DNA of 15,102 nucleotides from JBARRO01 sp049644265 (lineage in GTDB: Bacteria > Bacteroidota > Ignavibacteria > UBA10030). Under the pieces are notes generated by a model, which made no database searches, was not told where the DNA came from, and worked only from the letters and a program-made list of their open reading frames with translations. The DNA lies in NCBI GenBank assembly GCA_049644265.1, contig JBARRO010000062.1:1-15102 (forward strand). Reading direction: 5' to 3'. Positions 1 to 6,971 of the stretch are shown here, piece after piece (position 1 is the stretch's first letter; each line of letters opens with the position of its first letter). The position numbers and the translations under genes are program-made.

Positions 1-573
1 GCTGCCATCGATTACAATAATCTGATCATGAATCAATGGCCGGGAACCGAAAGCGAAAAGCATGCCCTCGCAACATTATACGGGGTTTATCAGAGAGTTG
101 GAGACGCGGCAAACGCCAGTGTAGCGCTCGCAGGTCTCCGCTCGAAATTCCCAGGCGACGCAGTAACAGCCTTAGTCTCGAACGTTGCCAGTGCATCGAA
201 ACTGTTCCAAGGTTCACTCAAAGCATCTACCGGCTTTTCCTCACTTGGAAAGGCGGTGGGTCCGCCTCTCCAAACAAGTCAAAAGAAAGAGGATGGGGCT
301 TCCATCCCTCACGAAACTGAGTTGTTCCGGCCCTACCCGAATCCGTTCAATCCGTCCACCACAATCTCCTACGCGCTATCTGTACCTGGGCACGTGAGGC
401 TCGCGATCTACGACGTTCTGGGACGAGAGATTGACGAACTCCTGAATGAATATGAGACAGAAGGGACGAAATCAACGAAGTTCGATGGTTCAAGGTTTCC
501 ATCGGGCATGTATTACGTTTCATTGGAGGTCAGCGGGAGGAGGTTCGTGCAGCGGCTGCTGATGTTGAAGTAA
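1..573 (+). CDS. T9SS type A sorting domain protein, C-terminal part (5' end outside window)
   Basis: The reading frame is open from the first base, so the gene starts before the window; the ATG at base 28 is internal. About 190 residues are visible. The first 60 or so are helical and TPR-like (ATLYGVYQRVGDAANA, then LRSKFPGDA), followed by a low-complexity Ser/Gly/Lys linker. The last 90 residues form a type A sorting domain: FRPYPNPFNPSTTISYAL, then RLAIYDVLGREIDELL, then a GMYYVSLEV strand and a basic end, QRLLMLK. Such domains direct proteins through the outer membrane by type IX secretion and are normally removed or used for surface anchoring. The function of the missing N-terminal part cannot be told. 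The stop lies one base before the next gene, so the two are probably co-transcribed. The sorting-domain call is firm; the TPR suggestion is weak. Confidence 0.88.
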   Translation, partial: AAIDYNNLIMNQWPGTESEKHALATLYGVYQRVGDAANASVALAGLRSKFPGDAVTALVSNVASASKLFQGSLKASTGFSSLGKAVGPPLQTSQKKEDGASIPHETELFRPYPNPFNPSTTISYALSVPGHVRLAIYDVLGREIDELLNEYETEGTKSTKFDGSRFPSGMYYVSLEVSGRRFVQRLLMLK

Positions 574-574
574 T

Positions 575-1261
575 GTGACCCTCACATACCGTTGTCGCTC
601 CTCGAAAAAGGAAGCACGGCTGGTGTTCGCACTGGCCGTGCTCCTCCTTTCTTCCATCGGCCAGGCCCAATCAAACGAGCATCAGGCCCTGCGGGTACTG
701 CGCTCCAACTGCGAGAACATCAAGAACGCTGCGATATTGTTTAATGTCCATCCCCGTGATGTTGCCAGCGTCATTTTCGTGGAGCATCTCATGAATGTGA
801 CGTGGGTGGACAGGAAACTCGACGTTACCTTTGCTAAGTATGGCTTCAACACCTCGATTGGCCTTGGGCAGGTAAAGGTTGAAACGGCAAAGTGGATTGA
901 GTCGACCCTGCGAGATTCGGCAAGTCGGTATTTTCTTGGGGATTCACTCGGCACAATCTTTCCTGCTACAGCTTCAAAACCAGATCTCATCAGTCGATTA
1001 TCTGATTCAGCCTGGAATGCCTGTTATGTGGCGGCAAACATTGCTATGATCGATAAAAGGTGGGCCGATGCCGGAATTTCATTGTCAGGAAGGGTGGACG
1101 TTCTTGCCACGCTTTACTCGGTGGGTGTAGTGCAATCTGGTGTCGAAAAGAGGAAACCGCATTCAAATCCTCTGGCGAACCAGTTCGGGAGACTCGCGGA
1201 GCAGTTCTACAACTCTGATATTCTTATTGACCTCTATCCTCGCTGGGGATTAGTTCAATGA
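575..1261 (+). CDS. Secreted lytic-transglycosylase-like (lysozyme-fold) protein, putative
   Basis: This 228-residue protein starts at a GTG one base after the preceding stop, which suggests translational coupling; an in-frame stop just upstream excludes an earlier start. Residues 1-33 look like a signal peptide: a basic RCRSSKKEAR stretch, a hydrophobic LVFALAVLLLSSIG core and a QAQS end. The mature part has the motif order of SLT/GH23-like lysozyme folds: a candidate catalytic Glu70 in VIFVEH, SIGLGQVKVETAK at 94-106 (compare the family's S-x-GLxQ-x-x-x-TA), YVAANIAMID at 151-160, and LATLYSVGVVQSG at 177-189, where the family has an A-x-YN-x-G motif. This suggests periplasmic peptidoglycan cleavage. 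The Asn of YN-x-G is replaced by Ser, so activity is uncertain. The motif reading is by eye; it could be a degenerate or non-enzymatic relative. Confidence 0.6.
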   Translation: MTLTYRCRSSKKEARLVFALAVLLLSSIGQAQSNEHQALRVLRSNCENIKNAAILFNVHPRDVASVIFVEHLMNVTWVDRKLDVTFAKYGFNTSIGLGQVKVETAKWIESTLRDSASRYFLGDSLGTIFPATASKPDLISRLSDSAWNACYVAANIAMIDKRWADAGISLSGRVDVLATLYSVGVVQSGVEKRKPHSNPLANQFGRLAEQFYNSDILIDLYPRWGLVQ

Positions 1262-1277
1262 TTCAGTTCTGCTCCGT

Positions 1278-1296
1278 TGTTCGGGAGTCCCGAACA
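1278..1296. terminator. Hairpin between convergent genes, possible bidirectional terminator
   Basis: A perfect 8-bp stem (TGTTCGGG / CCCGAACA) with a 3-base loop lies between the stop of the plus-strand gene and the stop of the minus-strand CDF gene. A second short stem, CCGGC / GCCGG at 1313-1327, overlaps the CDF stop codon. Neither is followed by a T run on either strand, so this is not a classical intrinsic terminator. Its placement between converging genes is the main argument for a role in transcript ends. Confidence 0.4.
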
Positions 1297-1318
1297 GAGT
1301 CCTGTGGTACAACCGGCT

Positions 1319-2701
1319 TTACGCCGGCTCTGCGTGGATGGTAATGCGGCGTACCTGCTTGAACTGCTGATACAACTCCGTCTCTAGTTTTGATATAATC
1401 TGATGCACCTCTTCAAGAGTCCTCGTCTTTTTCATCCTACACGTAAGAGTCAGCCGGTATTTGTTTCCTTCCCTCAACAAAGTCAAATCCGAACACGATA
1501 ACACTTCCCGCGTCTTTTCAACGACAGCCCGGATTTGCTCCGCAAGCCGCTGCTCCGCTTTGGTCACGTCGTCTAATTCCGTCTCAGTCGGTTGATACTC
1601 CTCCATATGAATCGTCACCTTCTCCACGGACTGCAGGTCCCTGTGGATTTGGTGCTCGATTTCCGAAGCCATGTCGTGTGCTTCGGTAAAGGTTTTTCCT
1701 TTCTGATATTCCACATCAAAATCGATAAAATACTTGCCGTTGCTCTGGTAGACTTCAAGATTATGTGGAGCACGAAGGCCTTTGCCAACCACAATCATGC
1801 GAATCTTGTCGGCCAACGTTTCGTCCTTTCCTTCCACCGGTTCAGCATGGACCACGATATCGGCGTTCGGGTGAACCGCCTGGATGGCCTCTTCAATTTC
1901 ATCCATAATCAGATGAACCTGGGCGAAGGGGGTAGTGCGTCGAACTGCAACGGTCGCGTCAACGAATATCTTTGCGCCGGATGAACGCAGACGGGTGTTC
2001 CGAAGCTCCTCGACTCCGGCAATCGAACGGATGGTTTGTTGCACCGCTTCTGCAAGCCGGTGTGGCACGCGGTCCATCAGCGCATCTATTGTCCTTTTGC
2101 CGAGTCGGTAACTCACGAACAGCACAAGCAGGGCAACGCCAATCGCCGCAATCGAGTCGAACGCCGTGTATCCCAACGAGACACACACCAGGCCGGCAAG
2201 GACGGTCAGTGAGCTCCAAACGTCGCTTGAGAAATGCAGGGCGTCTGCTTCGAGAGCCTGACTGTCGTACTTTCGGGCAACCCTCCCGAGGGCCCGGGAT
2301 CTGCCGATATCAATGAAGATTGCAATGGTCACGACGACGTAGCTCCATACGGTCGCCTCGACGTGGACGGAGCCGGTCGTGAGACGATGGATGGCTTCGC
2401 GGACGATCCAACCGCACGTGATGACGAGGAGAACAGTCTCCATAAGCGCCGAGATATTCTCAACTTTTCCGTGTCCGTACTGATGGTCCTCGTCTGCAGG
2501 TTTGTCAGAAATGCTCACAGCAAAATATGTCATCAGTGCGGCGAGAAGGTCGAGTCCGGAATGAGCTGCTTCTGAGAGAATCCCAAGACTATTTGTCTCA
2601 AGGCCCACAACGAGTTTCATCCCCGTGAGAAATATCGCCGCTCCGACGGAACTGAGAGCAATGGCTTTCTTTTCTTTTATATGTGTGTGGGACTGTTCCA
2701 T
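1319..2701 (-). CDS. Cation diffusion facilitator (CDF) family divalent metal exporter with extended C-terminal tail
   Basis: This inner-membrane metal/proton antiporter is most likely for zinc or a related divalent ion. From the ATG at 2701 it is 460 residues. The CDF core covers residues 10-210 with six membrane segments. The metal site is visible as H47-x3-D51 in TM2 (AAHSGLDLL) and H156-x3-D160 in TM5 (DALHFSSDV), an HD-HD arrangement; the HQYGHGKVE loop follows TM2. The tail holds three similar blocks at about 216-288, 296-368 and 386-459, each ending in an IH/VH-A/M-E motif (VVHAEP, TIHMEE, TIHAEP). CDF proteins usually carry one such dimerisation domain and are about 300 residues long. 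A TTG at 2731 would add ten residues; neither start has a clear ribosome site, and the ATG is chosen because it fits the family N-terminus. The gene stands alone on this strand, convergent with the upstream gene pair. Confidence 0.93.
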   Translation of the reverse strand: MEQSHTHIKEKKAIALSSVGAAIFLTGMKLVVGLETNSLGILSEAAHSGLDLLAALMTYFAVSISDKPADEDHQYGHGKVENISALMETVLLVITCGWIVREAIHRLTTGSVHVEATVWSYVVVTIAIFIDIGRSRALGRVARKYDSQALEADALHFSSDVWSSLTVLAGLVCVSLGYTAFDSIAAIGVALLVLFVSYRLGKRTIDALMDRVPHRLAEAVQQTIRSIAGVEELRNTRLRSSGAKIFVDATVAVRRTTPFAQVHLIMDEIEEAIQAVHPNADIVVHAEPVEGKDETLADKIRMIVVGKGLRAPHNLEVYQSNGKYFIDFDVEYQKGKTFTEAHDMASEIEHQIHRDLQSVEKVTIHMEEYQPTETELDDVTKAEQRLAEQIRAVVEKTREVLSCSDLTLLREGNKYRLTLTCRMKKTRTLEEVHQIISKLETELYQQFKQVRRITIHAEPA

Positions 2702-2737
2702 TTCCGCAGTAGGAAAAGATAACCATATCAATCAATA

Positions 2738-2760
2738 AATGACACATCGTCCTTGTCATT
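2738..2760. promoter_or_regulatory. Inverted repeat upstream of the CDF gene, possible operator
   Basis: AATGACA and TGTCATT form a perfect 7-bp inverted repeat with a 9-base spacer, 37 bases before the CDF ATG. On the minus strand TTGAAT precedes it and ATTTAT lies 17 bases on, a weak promoter-like pair that would overlap the repeat. The position would suit a metal-responsive or other repressor site. This is inference only; a chance repeat of this size is possible. Confidence 0.3.
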
Positions 2761-2871
2761 CAAACGGTATTCTCCTCAGCTCTTCGTTTCTCATTTATAA
2801 GTGTTCGGAACCTTTCTTACCAGGGATCGTCTGCCCGTGAGTGATTCAGAATACACTCTCAGTATCAAATC

Positions 2872-2900
2872 TTGATTTTGGGGTGAAATCGTGTTACTTA
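2872..2900 (+). promoter_or_regulatory. Candidate sigma-70-type promoter for the spmA-spmB-OMP operon
   Basis: TTGATT and TACTTA are separated by 17 bases and lie 31 bases before the spmA-like start. Match to the -35 element is fair and to the -10 element moderate. The surrounding 230-base gap (2702-2931) between the divergent CDF and spmA-like genes holds no supported gene, so promoters for both must lie in it. Confidence 0.3.
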
Positions 2901-2931
2901 CGGACAACTTTGATCCCGATTCTAACACAAT

Positions 2932-3951
2932 ATGCTTAATTATATCTGGTTTGGTCTCATCGCCATTGCCCTCGTTGTCGGCGTTGGCAGCGATATCAAT
3001 GACGAGGCAAAAAACACCTACCGCAACGGCGTACCGCTCGAAATTTTGTTCGACGTGCACAAAGCTGCAGCCATGAACGGGACAATGTGGGAAGGTGAAT
3101 TCATCGTGCCGGCGGAATCCTTCAACAAGCACTATGGAATAACCTCTGCCGCTGCGGAAGTCCGTCAGCCCGCGACCCTGAACGTTTCCAAAGAGGGGAA
3201 GGGGACGTTTTTGTTTTCGGTTGGAGATGCCACTCCGGCTTTGTGGAAAACAATGTCCAAAGCGGCGGGAGCGAAAGACAGACTTTCCGGAAGAGTCGAA
3301 TCCGTGAGTTTTTCGGAAGACAAAGGTTCGGCAACAGCGTCAATTGTATTTGAATCCATCCGATTCGTGAAAATCAAAGCGATTACGCAGGCTGCGTTGG
3401 ATTTTGCGAATATCGCCGTGGAGCTCTCCATTGGATTGATTGGCATCATGGCATTGTGGCTCGGTCTTATCAAAATTGCAGAGGCGGCTGGGCTTGTTCT
3501 GCTCTTGACCAGGCTCCTGGCACCGATTACAAAACGGCTCTTTCCCGACGTTCCCCCCGACCATCCCGCGGTCGGCGCAATGATCATGAATATGGCGGCA
3601 AACATGCTCGGACTGAACAACGCTGCGACGCCGATGGGTCTAAAAGCCATGGAAGAGCTGAACAAAATCAATCCCAAGCCGGGCACGGCAACGAATGCCA
3701 TGGTGACATTTCTGACAATCAATACGGGCGGCCTGGTGCTTATTCCGGCCACAGCCATAGCGGTTCGGGCAGCTTCGGGATCTGTGAATCCCGGGATTAT
3801 TATCGGAACTTCGATTGTTGGCGCGGGCTGTGCAACGATCGCCGGAATCATCGCTTCGAAGCTCCTGCAGCGGTTACCGAGGTATAAGAAGGAACTCCTT
3901 ATTGAGGAGGAAGAGGTAAAGGTCAAGGTAAAGGGAGGAATCAATGGCTGA
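2932..3951 (+). CDS. spmA: Spore maturation protein A-like (SpmA) nucleoside-recognition/Gate domain membrane protein
   Basis: This is a 339-residue polytopic inner-membrane protein of the Gate (nucleoside recognition) family. Residues 1-18 (MLNYIWFGLI onward) match the first membrane segment of SpmA. Residues 160-318 match the rest: SIGLIGIMALWLGLIKIAE, FPDVPPDHPAVGAMIMN, the signature MLGLNNAATPMGLKAMEELN, and MVTFLTINTGGLVLIPATAIA. Between them lies an insertion of about 125 residues (22-150), mostly polar with predicted strands and helices, which Bacillus SpmA (about 196 residues) lacks. The C-terminus is a charged tail rich in Glu and Lys. It overlaps the spmB-like gene by 8 bases, so the two products are probably made together and form a complex. 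In Bacillus SpmA and SpmB affect spore core dehydration; in non-spore-formers the transported substrate is unknown. No other sporulation gene is visible here, so the name gives family, not function. Confidence 0.92.
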   Translation: MLNYIWFGLIAIALVVGVGSDINDEAKNTYRNGVPLEILFDVHKAAAMNGTMWEGEFIVPAESFNKHYGITSAAAEVRQPATLNVSKEGKGTFLFSVGDATPALWKTMSKAAGAKDRLSGRVESVSFSEDKGSATASIVFESIRFVKIKAITQAALDFANIAVELSIGLIGIMALWLGLIKIAEAAGLVLLLTRLLAPITKRLFPDVPPDHPAVGAMIMNMAANMLGLNNAATPMGLKAMEELNKINPKPGTATNAMVTFLTINTGGLVLIPATAIAVRAASGSVNPGIIIGTSIVGAGCATIAGIIASKLLQRLPRYKKELLIEEEEVKVKVKGGING

Positions 3952-4492
3952 CCTCTTCCGCGGACTCATCAACCTGATCTCCATTCTCGCGATTCCGCTG
4001 ATGATCGCGGCGTTTCTGGGATGGGGGATTGCGAAGAAGGTGAAAGTCTATGAAGTGTTTGTCGAGGGAGCAAAGGACGGGTTCAATACTGCCGTCCGGA
4101 TTATTCCGTATCTGGTCGCGATGCTGTTCGCTATCGGTGTCTTTCGGGCCAGCGGCGCCATGGACGTTCTCACGTCGGTCCTTGCTCCCGTGACCAACCT
4201 CATCGGCATGCCGCCCGAGACATTACCGATGGCGCTTCTGAGGCCTCTTTCCGGCAGCGGCTCGCTGGGCCTCATGACCGAGCTGATGAAGACGCATGGC
4301 CCCGATTCATTCATTGGCGTTCTTGCTTCTACCATGTACGGAAGCTCAGAAACCACATTTTATGTTCTTGCGGTCTACTTCGGGTCGGCAAGCATCAAGA
4401 ATACGCGACACGCTGTCCCTGCAGGCCTGATCGCAGATTTCTTTGGGATGCTTGCGGCCGTCATGATATGCAGGATTTTGTTCAACGTTTGA
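3944..4492 (+). CDS. spmB: Spore maturation protein B-like (SpmB) Gate domain membrane protein
   Basis: This 182-residue membrane protein, close to the usual SpmB length, has the family landmarks in order: LINLISILAIPLMIAAFLGW (first membrane segment), FVEGAKDGFNTAVRIIPYLV at 39-58, LLRPLSGSGSLGLM at 98-111, GPDSFIGVLASTMYGSSETT at 119-138, and FYVLAVYFGSASIKNTRHAV at 139-158. The start ATG lies inside the end of the spmA-like gene and has a good ribosome site (GGGAGG) a few bases upstream, so coupled translation is likely. It should pair with the SpmA-like protein in the inner membrane. The transported molecule is unknown. A predicted outer-membrane protein follows after 29 bases. Confidence 0.95.
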   Translation: MADLFRGLINLISILAIPLMIAAFLGWGIAKKVKVYEVFVEGAKDGFNTAVRIIPYLVAMLFAIGVFRASGAMDVLTSVLAPVTNLIGMPPETLPMALLRPLSGSGSLGLMTELMKTHGPDSFIGVLASTMYGSSETTFYVLAVYFGSASIKNTRHAVPAGLIADFFGMLAAVMICRILFNV

Positions 4493-4521
4493 CAAACGCG
4501 CATTAACTCAGGAGGAACGTA

Positions 4522-5865
4522 ATGAAAACAAGAATTCATCTCATCACGCCGACGCTGATTCTGATGTTTCTCGTCAGCTCGATTGGATGGGGCCAGATGG
4601 GCCAGTTGGCTTCGATGGGGGTGCAGAAGGACAAGAAGAGTTTGCCGATCGGCTTCGGCGCAACCGTCATAGATGGTCAGCTCTGGTATCTCATCAACAT
4701 TGCTCCCGAGCTTTCGATCGGTAAGCTCGGCATCGGTCTCGACCTCAACCTGCGATACGGTCCGGCGGATAGCGCAAACAAGAAGATCAGGACGGAGGAT
4801 TTCGACGAAACCTACGATTACCTCCGTATCATCCGCTACATCCGCTGGGGTCTGAAAGGCGACGACTTCTATATCCGTCTCGGACAGCTCGATTATTCAC
4901 GCCTGGGACATGGCTTCATCATGTATAATTACAGGAACAAGGCAAGCTACGACATGCGAAAACTCGGGTTGGAGCTGGATGTGGACTTCGAGAAGTTCGG
5001 ATTCGAGAGCATGTACAGCGACTTTGCGGGACGGGGTGTCCTCGGTCTTCGCGGGCACATCAGGCCGTTGAAATTCACGTCGGCAGGAGATATTCCTGTT
5101 ATCGGGGGCCTGGAAGCGGGCGCGACGTATGCCGTCGACCTTCATAAGAACGCGAACAAGATCTATGTGGGTGGCACAAATCCGATCGACGACAGGGGAT
5201 CGCTTTCAATCTTCGGCCTCGACCTTGGTCTCCCGATTATCTCCCTGAAGATGCTCAACTCCATGCTGTATTTTGATTATGCCAAGATTGCAAGTTACGG
5301 CAACGGTGCGGCGGTGGGAATCAATTTCAACTTCTCCGGAATGGGTCTCCTTGGCATCAGCGCACGGTATGAACGACGATTCATTGGTGATAATTTCATC
5401 CCTTCGTATTTCGACGGACAATATGAGCGAGACAGGTTTGTTCCCCTCGACTCCGTACAATTTGTGAGCAAGGCAATGGCCCTTGAACACGCGACGAAAA
5501 TGGAGGGGTACTACGGCGAGATCCTCATCAGTATCCTGAACACGTTCAATATTGTCGGCGGGTATCAAGCACCTGTGGGAATTCGCAACGCAGGAATCCT
5601 CCATATGGAACTGCAAACCGGCGACGCCATCCCCGTGGTGGAACTCAGCGCGGGGTATGACAAGAAAAACATCGGACCTGTGTTCGTCGTGGACAACAAC
5701 TCCCTTCTCTATGCCCAGGTTGGGTACAAACCGTACCCGTTCCTGCTCGTATCGACACTCTACGAATGGACCTTTACCGAAAGAAAGAATGAAAACGGAG
5801 ATGTTGTAGGCTATGACACTCAAAAGCGCATCGAACCGAAGGTGAGCCTCGTTTTCAACTTCTGA
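4522..5865 (+). CDS. Predicted outer-membrane beta-barrel protein, function unknown
   Basis: I do not recognise a named family. The 447-residue product begins with a clear signal peptide (residues 1-24: MKTR, then a hydrophobic core, then SIGWG before a Q). The mature part is rich in alternating hydrophobic/aromatic and polar strands split by Gly/Asn/Asp turns, for example LGIGLDLNLRYG, FYIRLGQLDY, LSIFGLDLGLPI and GMGLLGISARYERRF. It ends KVSLVFNF; a terminal aromatic strand is typical of BAM-inserted barrels. No enzyme motif is seen. A strong ribosome site (GGAGG at 4511-4515) fits the ATG. It follows spmB by 29 bases with no terminator between, and an intrinsic terminator follows it, so it is likely the last gene of the spmA-spmB operon. 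It could act as a porin or channel for the same substrate; that is inference. Confidence 0.8.
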   Translation: MKTRIHLITPTLILMFLVSSIGWGQMGQLASMGVQKDKKSLPIGFGATVIDGQLWYLINIAPELSIGKLGIGLDLNLRYGPADSANKKIRTEDFDETYDYLRIIRYIRWGLKGDDFYIRLGQLDYSRLGHGFIMYNYRNKASYDMRKLGLELDVDFEKFGFESMYSDFAGRGVLGLRGHIRPLKFTSAGDIPVIGGLEAGATYAVDLHKNANKIYVGGTNPIDDRGSLSIFGLDLGLPIISLKMLNSMLYFDYAKIASYGNGAAVGINFNFSGMGLLGISARYERRFIGDNFIPSYFDGQYERDRFVPLDSVQFVSKAMALEHATKMEGYYGEILISILNTFNIVGGYQAPVGIRNAGILHMELQTGDAIPVVELSAGYDKKNIGPVFVVDNNSLLYAQVGYKPYPFLLVSTLYEWTFTERKNENGDVVGYDTQKRIEPKVSLVFNF

Positions 5866-5895
5866 TTTTCCCATTGCTGCAACTTTTCGCAAAAG

Positions 5896-5928
5896 ACCCT
5901 CTGCCCGACGGAGGGTTTTTTGTTTTTT
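5896..5928 (+). terminator. Rho-independent terminator after the outer-membrane protein gene
   Basis: The stem ACCCTC / GAGGGT, extended by a T-G wobble and a G-C pair, encloses a CCCGA loop and runs straight into TTTTTT-G-TTTTTT. An AAAAG run before the stem could give weak termination on the other strand. It lies 31 bases after the stop and closes the spmA-spmB-OMP unit. Confidence 0.9.
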
Positions 5929-5953
5929 GGCATTGCGAGGAGAACAGTTTTTA

Positions 5954-5982
5954 TTGCTTTTATTGGCATGTGTGCCTATATT
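5954..5982 (+). promoter_or_regulatory. Candidate promoter for the proline dehydrogenase-OPT unit
   Basis: TTGCTT and TATATT are spaced by exactly 17 bases and lie just after the terminator, 61 bases before the chosen ATG at 6044. The spacer contains a short inverted repeat, GGCA-TGTG-TGCC at 5965-5976, where a regulator could bind. The promoter supports the 6044 start, because the longer reading from a TTG at 5927 would begin inside the terminator's T run and upstream of these elements. Confidence 0.5.
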
Positions 5983-6043
5983 GACCCCGCAAAAGCCACG
6001 GGGCTGGCGGCTCTTTTCTGACTCCTTTCCTACGAACCGATCG

Positions 6044-6943
6044 ATGTCCCTCTTGAATAAGCTTGTCGTTACCGCCCTACCGATCATTCCCAGATCCATC
6101 ATCGGCCAAATTTCCAAACGTTACATCGCCGGCATCACCATCCACGATGCCGTCCGGGTCATTCGGGGTCTGAATCAAAAAGAAATGATGGCCACGCTCG
6201 ATTTGCTCGGCGAAGATATCCAGGAGCAACGGGAAGCTCTGGAGAACAGGTCGAACATCGTCGGCATGTTTCAGGAGATTCAGCGCTCCGGTCTCGATTC
6301 CAATGTGTCGGTGAAGCTGACGCAATTCGGACTCCGCATCAACAAGAACCTCTGCTACGAAAACGTCAAGACCATCGTCGAAAACGCACGCGACCTCAAG
6401 AACTTCGTGCGGATCGACATGGAGGACTCGACCACGACCACCGAAACGATCGAAATATTCAGAAGGCTCAGAGAGGCGGGTTATGACAACGTCGGGTTGG
6501 TCCTTCAGGCTTATATGCGAAGGAGCGAGGCCGATATCCGGAGTCTGGCGCCGTTGAAACCGAATATCCGGCTCTGCAAGGGAATCTATATTGAACATCG
6601 GGATATTGCCTTCAAGGAACGGGACGAGATCCGGAAAAATTTTCTTCACCTCCTCCAGTTGATCGTCGAGAACGGGAGCTACGTAGGTATCGCCACGCAC
6701 GACGACTACCTGGTTGACAAGTCGTACGAACTCATCCAGGAACACTCGCTCAAGCGGCATCAATTTGAATTCCAGATGCTGCTGGGTGTGCGCGAGCAGC
6801 TCCGGGGCGAGATCGTCCGAAGGGGCCACAGACTCCGTGTGTATGTCCCGTACGGAGAAAAATGGTACGCCTACTCGACCCGCAGGCTGAAGGAGAATCC
6901 GCAAATGGCTTGGTATATCACGAGAGCAATGTTCGGTCGCTGA
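6044..6943 (+). CDS. Proline dehydrogenase (monofunctional, FAD-dependent)
   Basis: The enzyme oxidises L-proline to delta-1-pyrroline-5-carboxylate and passes electrons to FAD and then the quinone pool; it is a membrane-associated (beta-alpha)8 barrel. From the ATG at 6044 the product is 299 residues, matching stand-alone bacterial enzymes of about 300. Family motifs appear in order: SVKLTQFGLRI at 89-99 with Lys91, RIDMEDS at 123-129, LQAYMRR at 154-160, RLCKGIY at 176-182, GIATHDD at 215-221, FEFQMLLGVR at 241-250, and RVYVPYGEKWYAY at 265-277 followed by the substrate-binding Arg pair in RRLKE at 280-284. The in-frame extension to a TTG at 5927 is rejected because it overlaps the terminator and promoter candidate. 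The P5C dehydrogenase that completes the pathway is not in this window. The OPT gene follows after 28 bases, so the two are likely co-transcribed. Confidence 0.95.
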   Translation: MSLLNKLVVTALPIIPRSIIGQISKRYIAGITIHDAVRVIRGLNQKEMMATLDLLGEDIQEQREALENRSNIVGMFQEIQRSGLDSNVSVKLTQFGLRINKNLCYENVKTIVENARDLKNFVRIDMEDSTTTTETIEIFRRLREAGYDNVGLVLQAYMRRSEADIRSLAPLKPNIRLCKGIYIEHRDIAFKERDEIRKNFLHLLQLIVENGSYVGIATHDDYLVDKSYELIQEHSLKRHQFEFQMLLGVREQLRGEIVRRGHRLRVYVPYGEKWYAYSTRRLKENPQMAWYITRAMFGR

Positions 6944-6971
6944 ACCCCAACCACCATCAAAGGAGAATATC

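Noticed and set aside
2932..4492. Evidence for endospore formation from spmA/spmB-like genes
   Set aside because: These Gate-domain genes are common in non-sporulating bacteria, and the T9SS signature points to an FCB-group organism without sporulation; no other spore gene is present.
5927..6043. Upstream extension of proline dehydrogenase from a TTG at 5927
   Set aside because: It would begin inside the terminator T run and upstream of a good promoter candidate; the extra 39 residues do not match the family, which starts near the ATG at 6044.
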